Positions 27,601 to 35,972 of a stretch of DNA of 64,000 bases are shown one piece after another. The notes beneath the pieces were generated by a model. It was not told the origin of the DNA. It made no database searches and was given only the letters and a program-made list of their open reading frames with translations. Where the stretch lies: NCBI GenBank assembly GCA_001548435.1, contig AP017308.1, forward strand, positions 629,030 to 693,029. Direction: 5' to 3'. This DNA is from Leptolyngbya sp. NIES-3755 (lineage in GTDB: Bacteria > Cyanobacteriota > Cyanobacteriia > Leptolyngbyales > Leptolyngbyaceae). How positions within the stretch are numbered: position 1 is the stretch's first letter; every line of letters starts with the position of its first letter. Both the position numbers and the translations under genes were made by a program.

Positions 27601-28116
27601 CTCTGGAATCCGCACACAGGTCAATGTTTGCAGACCTTACAAGGACACACCCATCGAGTCATGTCGATCGCATTTAGCGCGGATGGAAAGCGGTTAGTCA
27701 GTGGGAGCGAAGATGGGACTGTCAGAATTTGGGATTTGAAATCAGGGCAGTGTGAGAGCGTGTTTCAGAGTGGCGATCGTATTATGTCGGTCGCATTCTC
27801 CGAGAATAGTCATTACATTGCGAGTGGCGGAGTGAATCAAACGGTTAAAGTTTGGGATCTCAAGTCTGGAGACTGCCAGATTTTGCGAGGACATCTCGAT
27901 AGTATTTGGTCAGTGAAGTTCGATCGGGATAGTTCAATCCTTGCAAGTGGTAGTGAAGATCAGACGGTTCGACTTTGGAATGTTGAGACGGGGGAATGTG
28001 TCAAAATTCTACAGAAACCACAGCCCTACGATGGAATGAACATTACGAATGTGAGCGGCATTACGAATGCACAGAAAACAACATTGAAAGCATTAGGAGC
28101 GATCGACGTTTATTGA
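24601..28116 (+). CDS. STAND NTPase: vMAP-type HTH, NB-ARC and 14 WD40 repeats
   Basis: A 1171-residue signal-transduction ATPase starting with GTG. Residues 1-85 form a helix-turn-helix-like region ('EGMTYEQIATAEDYDPDYIK') found at the N terminus of vWA-MoxR-associated and related cyanobacterial proteins. An NB-ARC module follows (about 108-390), with P-loop GMGGIGKT (about 136-143), Walker B 'CLLILDNVES' and 'LVLTSREKP' (sensor 1). A helical region and a short pentapeptide-like stretch ('LQGVNLHQVNFANADL') lead to 14 WD40 repeats (about 557-1140), enough for two seven-bladed propellers. It ends 'TTLKALGAIDVY', a common tail of these proteins. The role (conflict sensor or regulator) is not established. 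Its last 7 bp overlap the convergent kinase gene. Confidence 0.88.
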   Translation: MITIEDALDVLDRVLQQDRLTHLQEVVFRCAWEGMTYEQIATAEDYDPDYIKLVGAQLWQLLSDRLGQRVTKSNFRVALRQFTQVDRPKVSTISQTLADWGEAVDVSGFCGRIQELALLDRALTEEQCRFVTILGMGGIGKTVLSVKLARQVEGRFEAVIWRSLQDAPPLDVILSDWIPFLSRQQETELPDTVDGKLARLMHYLRSSRCLLILDNVESILEIGDRAGHYPIGYESYGELFRRIGETVHQSCLVLTSREKPKEVAALEGQFVRSIRLEGLDTTEAGEFLKPKRLEASSKTFQRFINLYGGNPLALKIAASTIQDLFDSDVGEFLTQGTAVFGGISDLLDEQFDRLSDLEQQIMYWIAIDRDGASLSELADDLVPTIPKRQLIEALASLARRPIVEKRGSKFTQQPVVMEYVIDRFIDQIYQEFCSESFQLLMSHALIKATVEDHIRDRQIRMIMQPLIDRLTAPTHCHTDLEDKLKNVLVKLRQHYGCAPGYAAGNILNLLCCLKTDLTNYDFSDLAVWQAQLQGVNLHQVNFANADLKKSVFSETLGNVWSVAFSPDGATLAASDTAGTIHLWNVLDGQKILTCDGHQHWVCEIAFSPDGNFIVSASGDNTIKIWSAKTGGCLRTLTEHQDWVISIAVSPTAPILASSGADRTIRLWDLNTGKPLRVLEGHQHWICKIAFSPDGQTIASGSDDRTIKLWDVKTGDCLKTIEGHTNTVRCVAFSPDGTMLASSSEDATIKLWEIETSHCIRTLAGHLNQVRCVNFSPDGTLLLSGSFDETIKLWDLASGKCLRTLQQHRGIVRSAIFSPTGNMIASGSADQSVRLWHTQTGECCKTLQGYTNFVLSVEFSFDNQYLATTSTDQTVNLWDSQTGTCVSSFYGHENWVWTVAFSPDDQLLASGSFDYTIRVWERSTNQCLKVLRGHTNWVWSVAFSPNGTTLASGSFDQTIRLWNPNTGECLHILAAQSRIWSIAYSPDGEFLASGEENHLIHLWNPHTGQCLQTLQGHTHRVMSIAFSADGKRLVSGSEDGTVRIWDLKSGQCESVFQSGDRIMSVAFSENSHYIASGGVNQTVKVWDLKSGDCQILRGHLDSIWSVKFDRDSSILASGSEDQTVRLWNVETGECVKILQKPQPYDGMNITNVSGITNAQKTTLKALGAIDVY

Positions 28117-29891
28117 GGCAATCTCACCTCGAATGTTGTTCCTACATCAATTTGACTATCGACGGCGATCGTTCCACCGTGAAGTTCGACGCAGCGTTTT
28201 ACAATCGCTAACCCTAATCCCGTTCCTCGAATCCTGCCCGTGTTTTGACCTCGGTAAAACGATTCAAACAATCGCGGTAAATCTTCCTCAGAGATGCCGA
28301 TTCCCGAATCTTGAATCTGAAAGATCAGACACTCCGGTTCACATCTCAGCCTGAAATCGACCGTTCCTCCCTCTGGAGAGTACTTAATTGCATTCGATAA
28401 AAGATTGGTGAGAATCGATCGAACTAACCTTTCATCAATGTTCATGCCTTGGCAATTTCCCTCGTGCGTCAACACTAATCGATGTTGAGAAGTTGCATTT
28501 CCTTGTGCTTCTTCAATCAGCCCACCACAAAACTCATCTAAGTTAACTGTTGTCGGTGCAAATTGAACCATTCCAGCCTGATCTTGACCAATGAGCAATA
28601 CATCTTCCATCAATTGCTGCATTTGACGTGCCGCAGAAACAAGACGCTCGAATTGCTGGTCTTTCTGAGTTGCAGACATTCGATCGCCATATTGCCGCAG
28701 AATTTGAGCCGCTACCAAGATACTACTTAAAGGATTGCGAAATTCATGCGTCACCATTGAAACAAAGCGCTCTTTGATCTGGGCAAGTTCACTTTGACGC
28801 TGTATCTCAATCTTTTCTGCAACATGCGATTCGAGCGATCGAGCCATTTGATTAAATGCTTGTGCTAATTGTCCGAGCATTCCAGGCTGAAATGGAGGCT
28901 CCACTCGTACGCTCAAATCTCCTTTGGTTAGCTGTTGGGTAGCATCTAGCAATCGGCAAATCGGACGCTGAATCGCAATTACACTAAAATACCAAGTTGC
29001 AATGATCGCAAAGATCGCGATCGTGCCAAGCCAAATCAAATTCTCGATCGTATTTCGAGTCGCTTGAGCAAAAATTTCCGATTCTGGAATACTCACAATC
29101 AATCGCAAATCTGGAGCTTCTTGCGGCAAGAGATACGAATAAGCAAAAAGCTGTAAATTTCCGTCTGCTCCTCGCTGAATCGTCGTTGAATTGGTTCGTT
29201 GCGTCTGTAACTCTTTGAATAAGTCTGTGTTCTTGATCGAGGTTCCCACCCACTTTTCTGGCTCAGGATACCGGGCAAGAATCACCCCTTTACGATCGAC
29301 AACACTAACCGTTGATCCAGCAGGCAGTTCTTTTGCTGCTATCAATTGATTGAGCCAATTCAAATTCAACGTTGCAACGATTACACCTTGAAGCTGATTG
29401 TTAGTAATTAATGGATAGCTAAATGCTAGTCCTGGTTGATTAGAAATTCGCCCAATCTGGTATTCTCCAGCAGCAAAGTCTCGATCGCGAATGGTTCTCT
29501 GAAACCAACTGCGATCGCGAACATCGATCGCCTGTTTGGTGGGCGGAGCGGTACAAATTGATTTTCCATCAATTCCAATGGTCGCGAACACAAGATAACG
29601 TTCCGATCGTTTCAATTGCTCCAGCAAAATTGATTCACACTGCGCCCCTCGAACCTCAGCCTTTTCAGATAGCTGTTCTAGAGCGGTTCGCGTTTCACTG
29701 ACCAGTTCATCTTGTCGGATGACAGCCTGTTGAGAAATACGTAGGGCTTTCTCTCGATATCGGGATTCAAATAACTCACGTTCCCGAATGTTGCTCATTA
29801 GAGCGATCGCGAATCCTGGAAGTGCGGCAAACAAAACGAGTAAGACTAATTTCGATCGCAATCCACCAATCTGAGGGAGCATAGATAACAA
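28110..29891 (-). CDS. Membrane sensor histidine kinase with extracellular Cache domain
   Basis: A 593-residue kinase. Transmembrane helix 1 (about 13-31) and helix 2 (about 280-300) bracket a dCache-like sensor domain with 'VRDRSWFQRTIRDRDFA' and 'GVIVATLNLNWLNQLI'. HAMP (about 303-355), HisKA ('SMVTHEFRNPLSSILVAA') and HATPase_c ('NLLSNAIKYSPEGGT', 'DSGIGISEEDLPRLFESFYRG', 'GTGLGLAIVKRCVELHGG') follow. Such Cache sensors bind small metabolites; the ligand is unknown. No response regulator is adjacent, so it is an orphan kinase. Confidence 0.88.
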   Translation of the reverse strand: MLSMLPQIGGLRSKLVLLVLFAALPGFAIALMSNIRERELFESRYREKALRISQQAVIRQDELVSETRTALEQLSEKAEVRGAQCESILLEQLKRSERYLVFATIGIDGKSICTAPPTKQAIDVRDRSWFQRTIRDRDFAAGEYQIGRISNQPGLAFSYPLITNNQLQGVIVATLNLNWLNQLIAAKELPAGSTVSVVDRKGVILARYPEPEKWVGTSIKNTDLFKELQTQRTNSTTIQRGADGNLQLFAYSYLLPQEAPDLRLIVSIPESEIFAQATRNTIENLIWLGTIAIFAIIATWYFSVIAIQRPICRLLDATQQLTKGDLSVRVEPPFQPGMLGQLAQAFNQMARSLESHVAEKIEIQRQSELAQIKERFVSMVTHEFRNPLSSILVAAQILRQYGDRMSATQKDQQFERLVSAARQMQQLMEDVLLIGQDQAGMVQFAPTTVNLDEFCGGLIEEAQGNATSQHRLVLTHEGNCQGMNIDERLVRSILTNLLSNAIKYSPEGGTVDFRLRCEPECLIFQIQDSGIGISEEDLPRLFESFYRGQNTGRIRGTGLGLAIVKRCVELHGGTIAVDSQIDVGTTFEVRLPQ

Positions 29892-30027
29892 CAGGAACTC
29901 GACGACTTGAGTTTCAGTAAATCACGCTTGTATCTGCGATGTCTAATCGGTTGTGCGATTTTTTACCGAGCTACTGCAAAAATTCTTGAAACGTGATGAA
30001 AGATCGTAACGATTAATGTTCAGCAAC

Positions 30028-31518
30028 TCAGGTTGAAAACTCTGGTTCTAGTTGATAGTAAAGCCGTTGATAGCGATCGAACAATTGATGATACTGCTCT
30101 GATCGTTCAAGATTTGGAGAATGTCGATCGCGAATCCGAATCATCGATCGAACCTGTTCTAATTGATCAATTTCCTGCACTGCATACATCGCTAATACAG
30201 CCGCTCCAAATCCACTCGCTTCAAACACTTCTGGAACAAGCACTTCGATGCCGAATATGTCTGCCATGAGTTGCAGCGAGATTGAAGATCGAGCAAATCC
30301 CCCCGATGCTAAAATCGTTTGACTCGATCCGGTTAGCTCACTCAGCACTGTTGTAATACTGTAAGCTGCAAACAGAATCCCTTCCAGAACAGCACGAATA
30401 AAATGCGATCGCTGATGTCGCAGAGATACCCCAAAGAATACACCTCTTGCATCTGCATTCCAATAGGGAGCACGTTCTCCAGAGAGAAAGGGTAAAAATA
30501 GCAATCCTTCGGCTCCCGCAGGAATTGGCTCAGCAAGTTGAATTAATCGATCGTAAGCATCTTCATAGTTCCGTTCAGGCAATCCGAACTGATCACGAAA
30601 CCAGCGTAGAACGATTCCACCATTGTTAGAAGCACCCCCAATGATCCATTGCTTCTCAGTAAAGGCATAGCAAAAAGTTCTTGCTTGTGAATCAGTCAAT
30701 GGCTCAGAAACGATTTTGCGAACTGCGCTACTGGTTCCGATCGTAATTGCCACTTGATCGGATGCGATCGCTCCAACTCCAATATTTGCCAACACGCCAT
30801 CACTCGCGCCTACGACAACTGGAACATTCGGATCGAGTCCCATCATTGCTGCATATTCAGGCTTCATTCCTCGTAGAACGTGTGTCGTTGGAACTAATTC
30901 GCTGAACTGCTCGACTCGAAGCTGTGTGAGTTCTAGAACGCTTTCATCCCACGATCGAGTTTTGACATTCAACAATCCAGTAGCAGAAGCGATCGAGTAA
31001 TCTACAACATACTGTTCAAACCATTGGTATAGTACGTATTCTTTAATCGAAATAAACTTTGCCGCTTTGCGAAATAGCTCCGGTTCACAGTCTCGCATCC
31101 ACAGTAACTTAGTCAGCGGAGACATCGGATGCAAGGGTGTCCCAGTGTTTTGATAGATTTCAATCCCTTTTGAACTTTGCTTTAATGCCTCTGCTTGCTT
31201 AATACTACGACTATCTGCCCAAGTGATACTCTGTGTTAATAGAACATTGTCTGCGCCCATCACAATCAAACTGTGCATTGCAGAACCACAACCCACCGCA
31301 GCAATGTCACGACTCGATAAATTCGCTTGCTGGATAGTGTCTCGGACTGACTCTAAAACCGCAGTAAAAATCACAGTCGGATCTTGTTCAGCAAATCGAG
31401 GGCGAGGAGAGAGCAATGGATATTCTCGACTGACAACACTCTTAACCTCGCCTGTTGAGGAAACTGCGATCGCTTTTGTGCTCGTTGTGCCGATATCAAT
31501 TCCGATGTAGTAGTTCAT
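30028..31518 (-). CDS. FGGY-family carbohydrate kinase, gluconokinase-like
   Basis: A 496-residue two-domain sugar kinase. It starts with the phosphate-1 motif 'IGIDIGTTSTKAIAV', has the catalytic Asp in 'QSITWADSRS' and ATP-site segments 'AITIGTSSAVRKI' and 'ILASGGFARSSISLQLMADI'. The 'SGERAPYWNADARGVFFG' stretch is typical of gluconokinase/xylulokinase types, and I favour gluconate as substrate, feeding 6-phosphogluconate to the pentose-phosphate pathway. The lipid-anchored SOD gene lies 35 bp upstream in the same direction, so the two may be cotranscribed. Confidence 0.82.
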   Translation of the reverse strand: MNYYIGIDIGTTSTKAIAVSSTGEVKSVVSREYPLLSPRPRFAEQDPTVIFTAVLESVRDTIQQANLSSRDIAAVGCGSAMHSLIVMGADNVLLTQSITWADSRSIKQAEALKQSSKGIEIYQNTGTPLHPMSPLTKLLWMRDCEPELFRKAAKFISIKEYVLYQWFEQYVVDYSIASATGLLNVKTRSWDESVLELTQLRVEQFSELVPTTHVLRGMKPEYAAMMGLDPNVPVVVGASDGVLANIGVGAIASDQVAITIGTSSAVRKIVSEPLTDSQARTFCYAFTEKQWIIGGASNNGGIVLRWFRDQFGLPERNYEDAYDRLIQLAEPIPAGAEGLLFLPFLSGERAPYWNADARGVFFGVSLRHQRSHFIRAVLEGILFAAYSITTVLSELTGSSQTILASGGFARSSISLQLMADIFGIEVLVPEVFEASGFGAAVLAMYAVQEIDQLEQVRSMIRIRDRHSPNLERSEQYHQLFDRYQRLYYQLEPEFST

Positions 31519-31553
31519 TATTTCTGTCAGTTTGAATCAGTCCTTAAACCATT

Positions 31554-32345
31554 CTATGTACCTCCTTGCTGTGCAGCCTGGAAGCGACGGTTAATTTCAT
31601 TCCAGTTCACAACATTCCACCAGTTGTTGAGATAGTCTGCTCGACGATTTTGGTAGCGCAGATAGTAAGCATGTTCCCAAACATCGTTCCCCATGATCGG
31701 ATAGCTCCCTTCGCTGATCGGATTGTCCTGATTCGGTGTAGAAACAATCTGCAATTGTCCTTGAGGATTTCGCACGAGCCACACCCATCCACTCCCAAAT
31801 CGATCTCCTCCTGCTTGATTGAATTGCTTACGGAAGTTTTCAAAGCTACCAAAAGTTTGATTAATGGATTGTGCGATCGCGCCTGTGGGTTGTCCTCCGC
31901 CATTCGGACTCATAATCTGCCAGAAAATCGTATGGTTCAAATGCCCTCCAGCATTGTTTCGGACTCGCTGCCGCAGGTTTTCTGGAACTGCATTGAGATT
32001 CCGCAACATCGCTTCAATGCTTAGTTTCTGTAAATTCGGCTGATCTTTCAACGCACTATTGAGATTATCCACATAAGATTTGTGATGTCGATCGTGGTGG
32101 ATTTGCATCGTTTTTTCATCGATCGCTTTACTCAAGGCATCGGCTGGATAAGGAAGCGGTGGCAATTGAGCCGGGGAAGCACTCAGGGTTCGATCGACAT
32201 AAGCGACTGGACGATCGGCAACCGGAGAGGCGGCTGGAGTGGGAGTTTGAGATACAGCGGTTTCGTTCGGTTGGCAAGCAACTACGAGAAATCCAAGCAC
32301 AAATACAACTGCAACGGTAATCGGATGCTTCAATACTCTGAACAT
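31554..32345 (-). CDS. sodA: Lipid-anchored Fe/Mn-type superoxide dismutase
   Basis: A signal peptide ends in the lipobox LVVAC (Cys24), followed by a Pro/Thr/Ala linker and a complete Fe/Mn-SOD (about 60-255). Metal ligands are the His in '[17 protein letters not shown]', the His in '[13 protein letters not shown]', and Asp and His in '[19 protein letters not shown]'. It dismutates superoxide at the membrane surface facing the periplasm or thylakoid lumen. Membrane-anchored Mn-SODs are known in cyanobacteria, so Mn is the likelier metal, but sequence alone does not fix it. Confidence 0.9.
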   Translation of the reverse strand: MFRVLKHPITVAVVFVLGFLVVACQPNETAVSQTPTPAASPVADRPVAYVDRTLSASPAQLPPLPYPADALSKAIDEKTMQIHHDRHHKSYVDNLNSALKDQPNLQKLSIEAMLRNLNAVPENLRQRVRNNAGGHLNHTIFWQIMSPNGGGQPTGAIAQSINQTFGSFENFRKQFNQAGGDRFGSGWVWLVRNPQGQLQIVSTPNQDNPISEGSYPIMGNDVWEHAYYLRYQNRRADYLNNWWNVVNWNEINRRFQAAQQGGT

Positions 32346-32645
32346 AAGCTACCTACAAGATGGGTTACTTCTAAGGTTTGCGGTGATTATGACTAAAAAG
32401 TGACACACTTTAGTTGGGTCTGTCTACTTTCTAACTTCTACGAATCGATCTCTGTTTTGGTTTCAACCATTTTCTATTTATCAGCGATCGATGACCTTTG
32501 CATTTCTATTGCTTCCTTGGTGAATGCGGCAAATCTTAATCGCTCCCTAAAGCCCTCAGAAGGGGCGAGTCAGGAATGAGCACTAAAGAAAAAGCCCTGC
32601 CTTGAAACCGATCAAAGCAGGGTTAAATCGATCGATGAAAATTAA
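32346..32645. other. Intergenic region upstream of sodA
   Basis: 300 bp between two leftward genes. It holds the terminator of the DUF2267 gene at its right side and the sodA promoter region. No gene seen. Confidence 0.5.
32586..32624 (-). terminator. Terminator of the DUF2267 gene
   Basis: Minus strand CCCTGC-T-TTGA and TCAA-G-GCAGGG pair (11 positions, one mismatch), followed by TTTTTCTTT. Confidence 0.82.
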
Positions 32646-33035
32646 CTATCGTTGTGCAACTTCCACAAACAGTTCGTCATAGTCCTTCGCAAAGTTCACT
32701 CGAACATCAGCAAACTCACCAGGGCTAACTGCTTGACTGAGAACTGTCATTACCGTTCTTGCATGAGAAGCAGCGGTTTCGATATCCACGCCTTCTCGGT
32801 TTGCAACGCGAGTGTAGAACTCTTCGATCTTGAAGTTATCACCCATTTGTCCCTCGCGTCCGCGCAGACAGTCACCTAGTTCTGCTGGAAGTTGTGCGGC
32901 TAAGTTACTTGCTTCATCACCGAGCAATCTTTCGCGCATCGTTTCCAAAACAGCTTTCGTAGACTTGATCGCAGAATCACGATCGCTAAATTGTCCCGAC
33001 TCTTTTACCGTTTTAATAAACTGATCGTAGTTCAT
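32646..33035 (-). CDS. DUF2267 protein
   Basis: A 129-residue helical protein matching the DUF2267 pattern: 'MNYDQFIKTVKES', a central 'LPAELGDCLRG' and a closing 'VRVNFAKDYDELF'. The family is small, soluble and uncharacterised, often found beside stress or general-protection genes. It follows the baeRF-like gene in the same direction with an 80-bp gap and ends at its own terminator. Confidence 0.82.
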   Translation of the reverse strand: MNYDQFIKTVKESGQFSDRDSAIKSTKAVLETMRERLLGDEASNLAAQLPAELGDCLRGREGQMGDNFKIEEFYTRVANREGVDIETAASHARTVMTVLSQAVSPGEFADVRVNFAKDYDELFVEVAQR

Positions 33036-33114
33036 GATCTGGCTCCCAAAGATGAATCACTGCTTCTAATGGTCGTGAATTTGTCGAAAGTTGAATCTAC
33101 TTTTTGGTGGAAGT

Positions 33115-34290
33115 TTAGTAGCGAAATACGGCTGCGATCGGGGCATCGGATGGCATTCGATCGGGTTCTACCGCATACACGGTTCCACCATTGAGGATCG
33201 TTTGTAGTGCGGCTGCATCTAACAAATCCTCATCTTCTGGCTGAGCTTCATTGTGAATTTCGATCTCGTTGGTGTCAGGATTGAATCTACCCCAACGTTG
33301 AACTCCAACCGGAACAAATAACTGATCAATTCGACCGTAGTAAGCGGCTGGAACAGTTTCTTCGACCTTAGTTGAAATTAACTCAGTGTTCGATAGCTCG
33401 TAGTAGTTATTGACGGCTCTCTCTTGTTCCTGAGCAAATAATGGTTCAACGATCGACCAAGCTTGCTCATGGAGAAAACGGATACTATCGTCTTTCACAT
33501 TGCCAGAAATGCCTTCCTCTAACAGGTGCGGATAGGTATTTGCTTCTCGATAGATCGGCATTAGATATTCCACACAAGCGAGAATCAAGGGTGCACGTTT
33601 TCCGTTTAAGAACTCGTGTAACGCATCATCGATCGCATGAAAGAATTGACCATATTGTCGAGTCATATCATCGCGATCGGGTGAACCTTGACCATGAAAG
33701 ACTCCGGTTCCAGCCGAAGAATTCGTAAAGTTCGATGCGCCGCTCGTTGTTCCAATGCGAAATTGTCCTTGCTGTTCACTTTCATCATATTGAAGGACAT
33801 CATCCATGTTCTGGGGTAAGTTCGGAACATGAACTTCTCGCATATCATCGCGATCGCCTTCAAACAATTTGACTCGCTTCTGACTGAGTTCCAGCACATA
33901 GAATGTACCGTCTCCAGAAAGTAGGGGTAACAGCGGTTTGAGATGGAATTGATCCGTAACAACGACTAATTCAAACAGATCGCGTGGAACTTTGTAGTAG
34001 CGATAGAATCCGTCGGTGATAAAGAGTGCAAGCCCACGATCTTGTTGCTGCCAGAAATCATCCTCGCGCTCGATCGCTTCCAAAAGTGGGCGCAGAAATT
34101 CATTCGCTTCGTCTTCAGAAAGCCCGGTTTCTTGCATCTTTTGGACTGCTTGCCGAATCAGATTCTTAAAGCGAATTTCATTCTGTCTCGTTTCTGGACC
34201 TGCAACGACGGTTGGCATGTAGATCGAAATGCTCCAACTCTTAGGTTGTTCGATCAGTGCCTTGACTTGTTCAACAGTTAAAATGCTCAC
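33115..34290 (-). CDS. baeRF-type (release-factor-fold, eRF1-like) protein
   Basis: A 391-residue protein. GTG at 34290 is chosen because GGAGG lies 5 nt upstream; an in-frame TTG at 34302 is too far upstream. It has the layout of the bacterial archaeo-eukaryotic release factor family 3: an N-terminal domain with 'SISIYMPTVVAGPETRQNEIRF', a central 'FYVLELSQKRVKLFEGDR' and a C-terminal eL30-like half ('APLILACVEYLMPIYREANTYPHL'). Relatives are proposed to act on stalled ribosomes or in stress, without proof. The acidic 65-residue gene ends 14 bp upstream. Confidence 0.8.
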   Translation of the reverse strand: MSILTVEQVKALIEQPKSWSISIYMPTVVAGPETRQNEIRFKNLIRQAVQKMQETGLSEDEANEFLRPLLEAIEREDDFWQQQDRGLALFITDGFYRYYKVPRDLFELVVVTDQFHLKPLLPLLSGDGTFYVLELSQKRVKLFEGDRDDMREVHVPNLPQNMDDVLQYDESEQQGQFRIGTTSGASNFTNSSAGTGVFHGQGSPDRDDMTRQYGQFFHAIDDALHEFLNGKRAPLILACVEYLMPIYREANTYPHLLEEGISGNVKDDSIRFLHEQAWSIVEPLFAQEQERAVNNYYELSNTELISTKVEETVPAAYYGRIDQLFVPVGVQRWGRFNPDTNEIEIHNEAQPEDEDLLDAAALQTILNGGTVYAVEPDRMPSDAPIAAVFRY

Positions 34291-34304
34291 GAAAACCTCC
34301 AAAT

Positions 34305-34502
34305 TTAAGACTGCTTCTGGTCGTTTTCTGTTGCTTCTTCTGTTGGTCGTTCAAACGCCGCTTCGTTCACCGGAGTAACATCTTGATCATCCCGTGTGTA
34401 ATCCGCTTCCGTAGGTGTATCGCCTGGATTTGGATCAATTTCGCCGTTTTGATTTGTATTCGGTTTAGTTGGGCTGGTTTTTTGACTATTGGATTTCGCC
34501 AT
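34305..34502 (-). CDS. Small acidic disordered protein, unknown function
   Basis: 65 residues, rich in Asn, Asp, Glu, Thr and Pro, with no hydrophobic core, so probably unstructured. It starts at MAKSNSQK and ends 14 bp before the baeRF-like gene, on the same strand, which makes a two-gene unit likely. I do not recognise it. Confidence 0.6.
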   Translation of the reverse strand: MAKSNSQKTSPTKPNTNQNGEIDPNPGDTPTEADYTRDDQDVTPVNEAAFERPTEEATENDQKQS

Positions 34503-34675
34503 AACAGTTCTCTAGTACGGTGTATCTTTATTCAACTAACGTCCGAGTAAGCGAAATCCATCGAAAGAAAGGTAAATGTAAAGTTTCGTTTCTACCTCTA
34601 AGGTACGTTTCAAACTGGCGAGACTACCCCATCTATAGAGGGTAAGTTCATCGATCGCACGTCAGAGTAGAGGAA

Positions 34676-35914
34676 ATGAGCAGAAGACCCGTTCCCATGA
34701 TGCAGCCGCTAACTTTTCGACAACAATTTCACCTGTTTGTAGGTCAGTTCAAAACTGATTTATGGGAGTTCGGTAATTTAGCTTGGTTGTTTGCCATTAT
34801 CGATCGCACAATCACCGCGTTCAAAGATGGATTCCCCTCAGCCCTTGACCTGGTGCAGATCTTTGTGGTGGTATTGCTCGCATTGGGTTGGTTAGTGCTC
34901 AGTCCAACTTCTGAAAAAATGATGTTGGATCTCTACGATCGCTTTCAGCCAATTTTCTCATTTGAACCTTCGACTCCAACGCCACCTTCGATCGAGCGAT
35001 TACAACGATTTGGCTATCAGCAAGCTCTTTCATGGCGCGGTTGGAAAGTGCATCACACCGTCTTTCCAAATCCGAGAAGCGAAGTTCCTATTATCTTTGT
35101 ACATGGCTTTGGTGGCTCGATTGGACATTGGCGGCAGAATATGTCGGTACTATCCAAATCTCATAGCGTCTATGCCTTGGATTTATTGGGATTTGGAGCT
35201 TCGGATAAACCTGATATCAATTACTCGATCGACCTTTGGACAGAGCAACTTTATGAATTCTGGCAATCTTGTGTCGGTAAGCCTGTGATTCTGGTGGGAA
35301 ACTCGATCGGGTCTTTAATCTGTGCGGTCACTGCTGCGAAATATCCTGAAGTGGTTCGGGGTGTAGCGATGATTAGTTTGCCAGATACATCGAGCCATCA
35401 CGAAGCGATTCCAGCGATCGTTCGCCCGATCGTACAAGCCATTCAAGATATATTCACGTCTCGCTGGCTGTTGTATCCATTGTTTTTCTTGCTCAGACAT
35501 CCTCGGATTGTTCGTCGTTGGGCTTCGATGGCTTATGCAGGTCAAGAAGCAATTACCGATGAATTGTTGGAAATTTTGTCGAAACCTGCCCGTGAACGGG
35601 GATCAGCCCGCGCCTTCTGTGGAATTCTCAAAGCGATGACGCATCCGAACTTTAGCCCGAATGTTCGATCGATTCTCAGCAATATTCGCACTCCGGTCTT
35701 ACTACTCTGGGGCAAACAGGATCGAATGATTCCTGCTGCGTCTGCCCGTCAATTTCTTCAGTACAATCCGAATCTCAAACTGATTGAGCTAGATGATGCG
35801 GGACATTGCGCCCACGATGAATGCCCAGAGCGCGTCAATGCAGAACTAATCAACTGGATTCGCTCAGAAATTGTTCATCCATCTTCACGACCAAAAGTCC
35901 TTCTACAATCCTAG
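34676..35914 (+). CDS. Membrane-associated alpha/beta hydrolase
   Basis: A 412-residue protein. One hydrophobic helix near residues 58-78 ('VQIFVVVLLALGWLVLS') precedes an alpha/beta hydrolase domain (about 130-400). The oxyanion-hole motif is 'HGFGGSIGHWRQN', the nucleophile elbow is 'LVGNSIGSLI' (Ser), and the acid/His lie in 'LLWGKQDRMIP' and 'DDAGHCAHDECPE'. Chloroplast and cyanobacterial relatives include pheophytinase-like and haloperoxidase-like enzymes; substrate undetermined. A second hydrolase with similar motifs lies at 60171-61064. Confidence 0.82.
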   Translation: MSRRPVPMMQPLTFRQQFHLFVGQFKTDLWEFGNLAWLFAIIDRTITAFKDGFPSALDLVQIFVVVLLALGWLVLSPTSEKMMLDLYDRFQPIFSFEPSTPTPPSIERLQRFGYQQALSWRGWKVHHTVFPNPRSEVPIIFVHGFGGSIGHWRQNMSVLSKSHSVYALDLLGFGASDKPDINYSIDLWTEQLYEFWQSCVGKPVILVGNSIGSLICAVTAAKYPEVVRGVAMISLPDTSSHHEAIPAIVRPIVQAIQDIFTSRWLLYPLFFLLRHPRIVRRWASMAYAGQEAITDELLEILSKPARERGSARAFCGILKAMTHPNFSPNVRSILSNIRTPVLLLWGKQDRMIPAASARQFLQYNPNLKLIELDDAGHCAHDECPERVNAELINWIRSEIVHPSSRPKVLLQS

Positions 35915-35972
35915 AAGGCTGTAAAATCAAACTGATCTTTAGGTTCAAATGAACCTCTTTGGAGCGGGGTAA

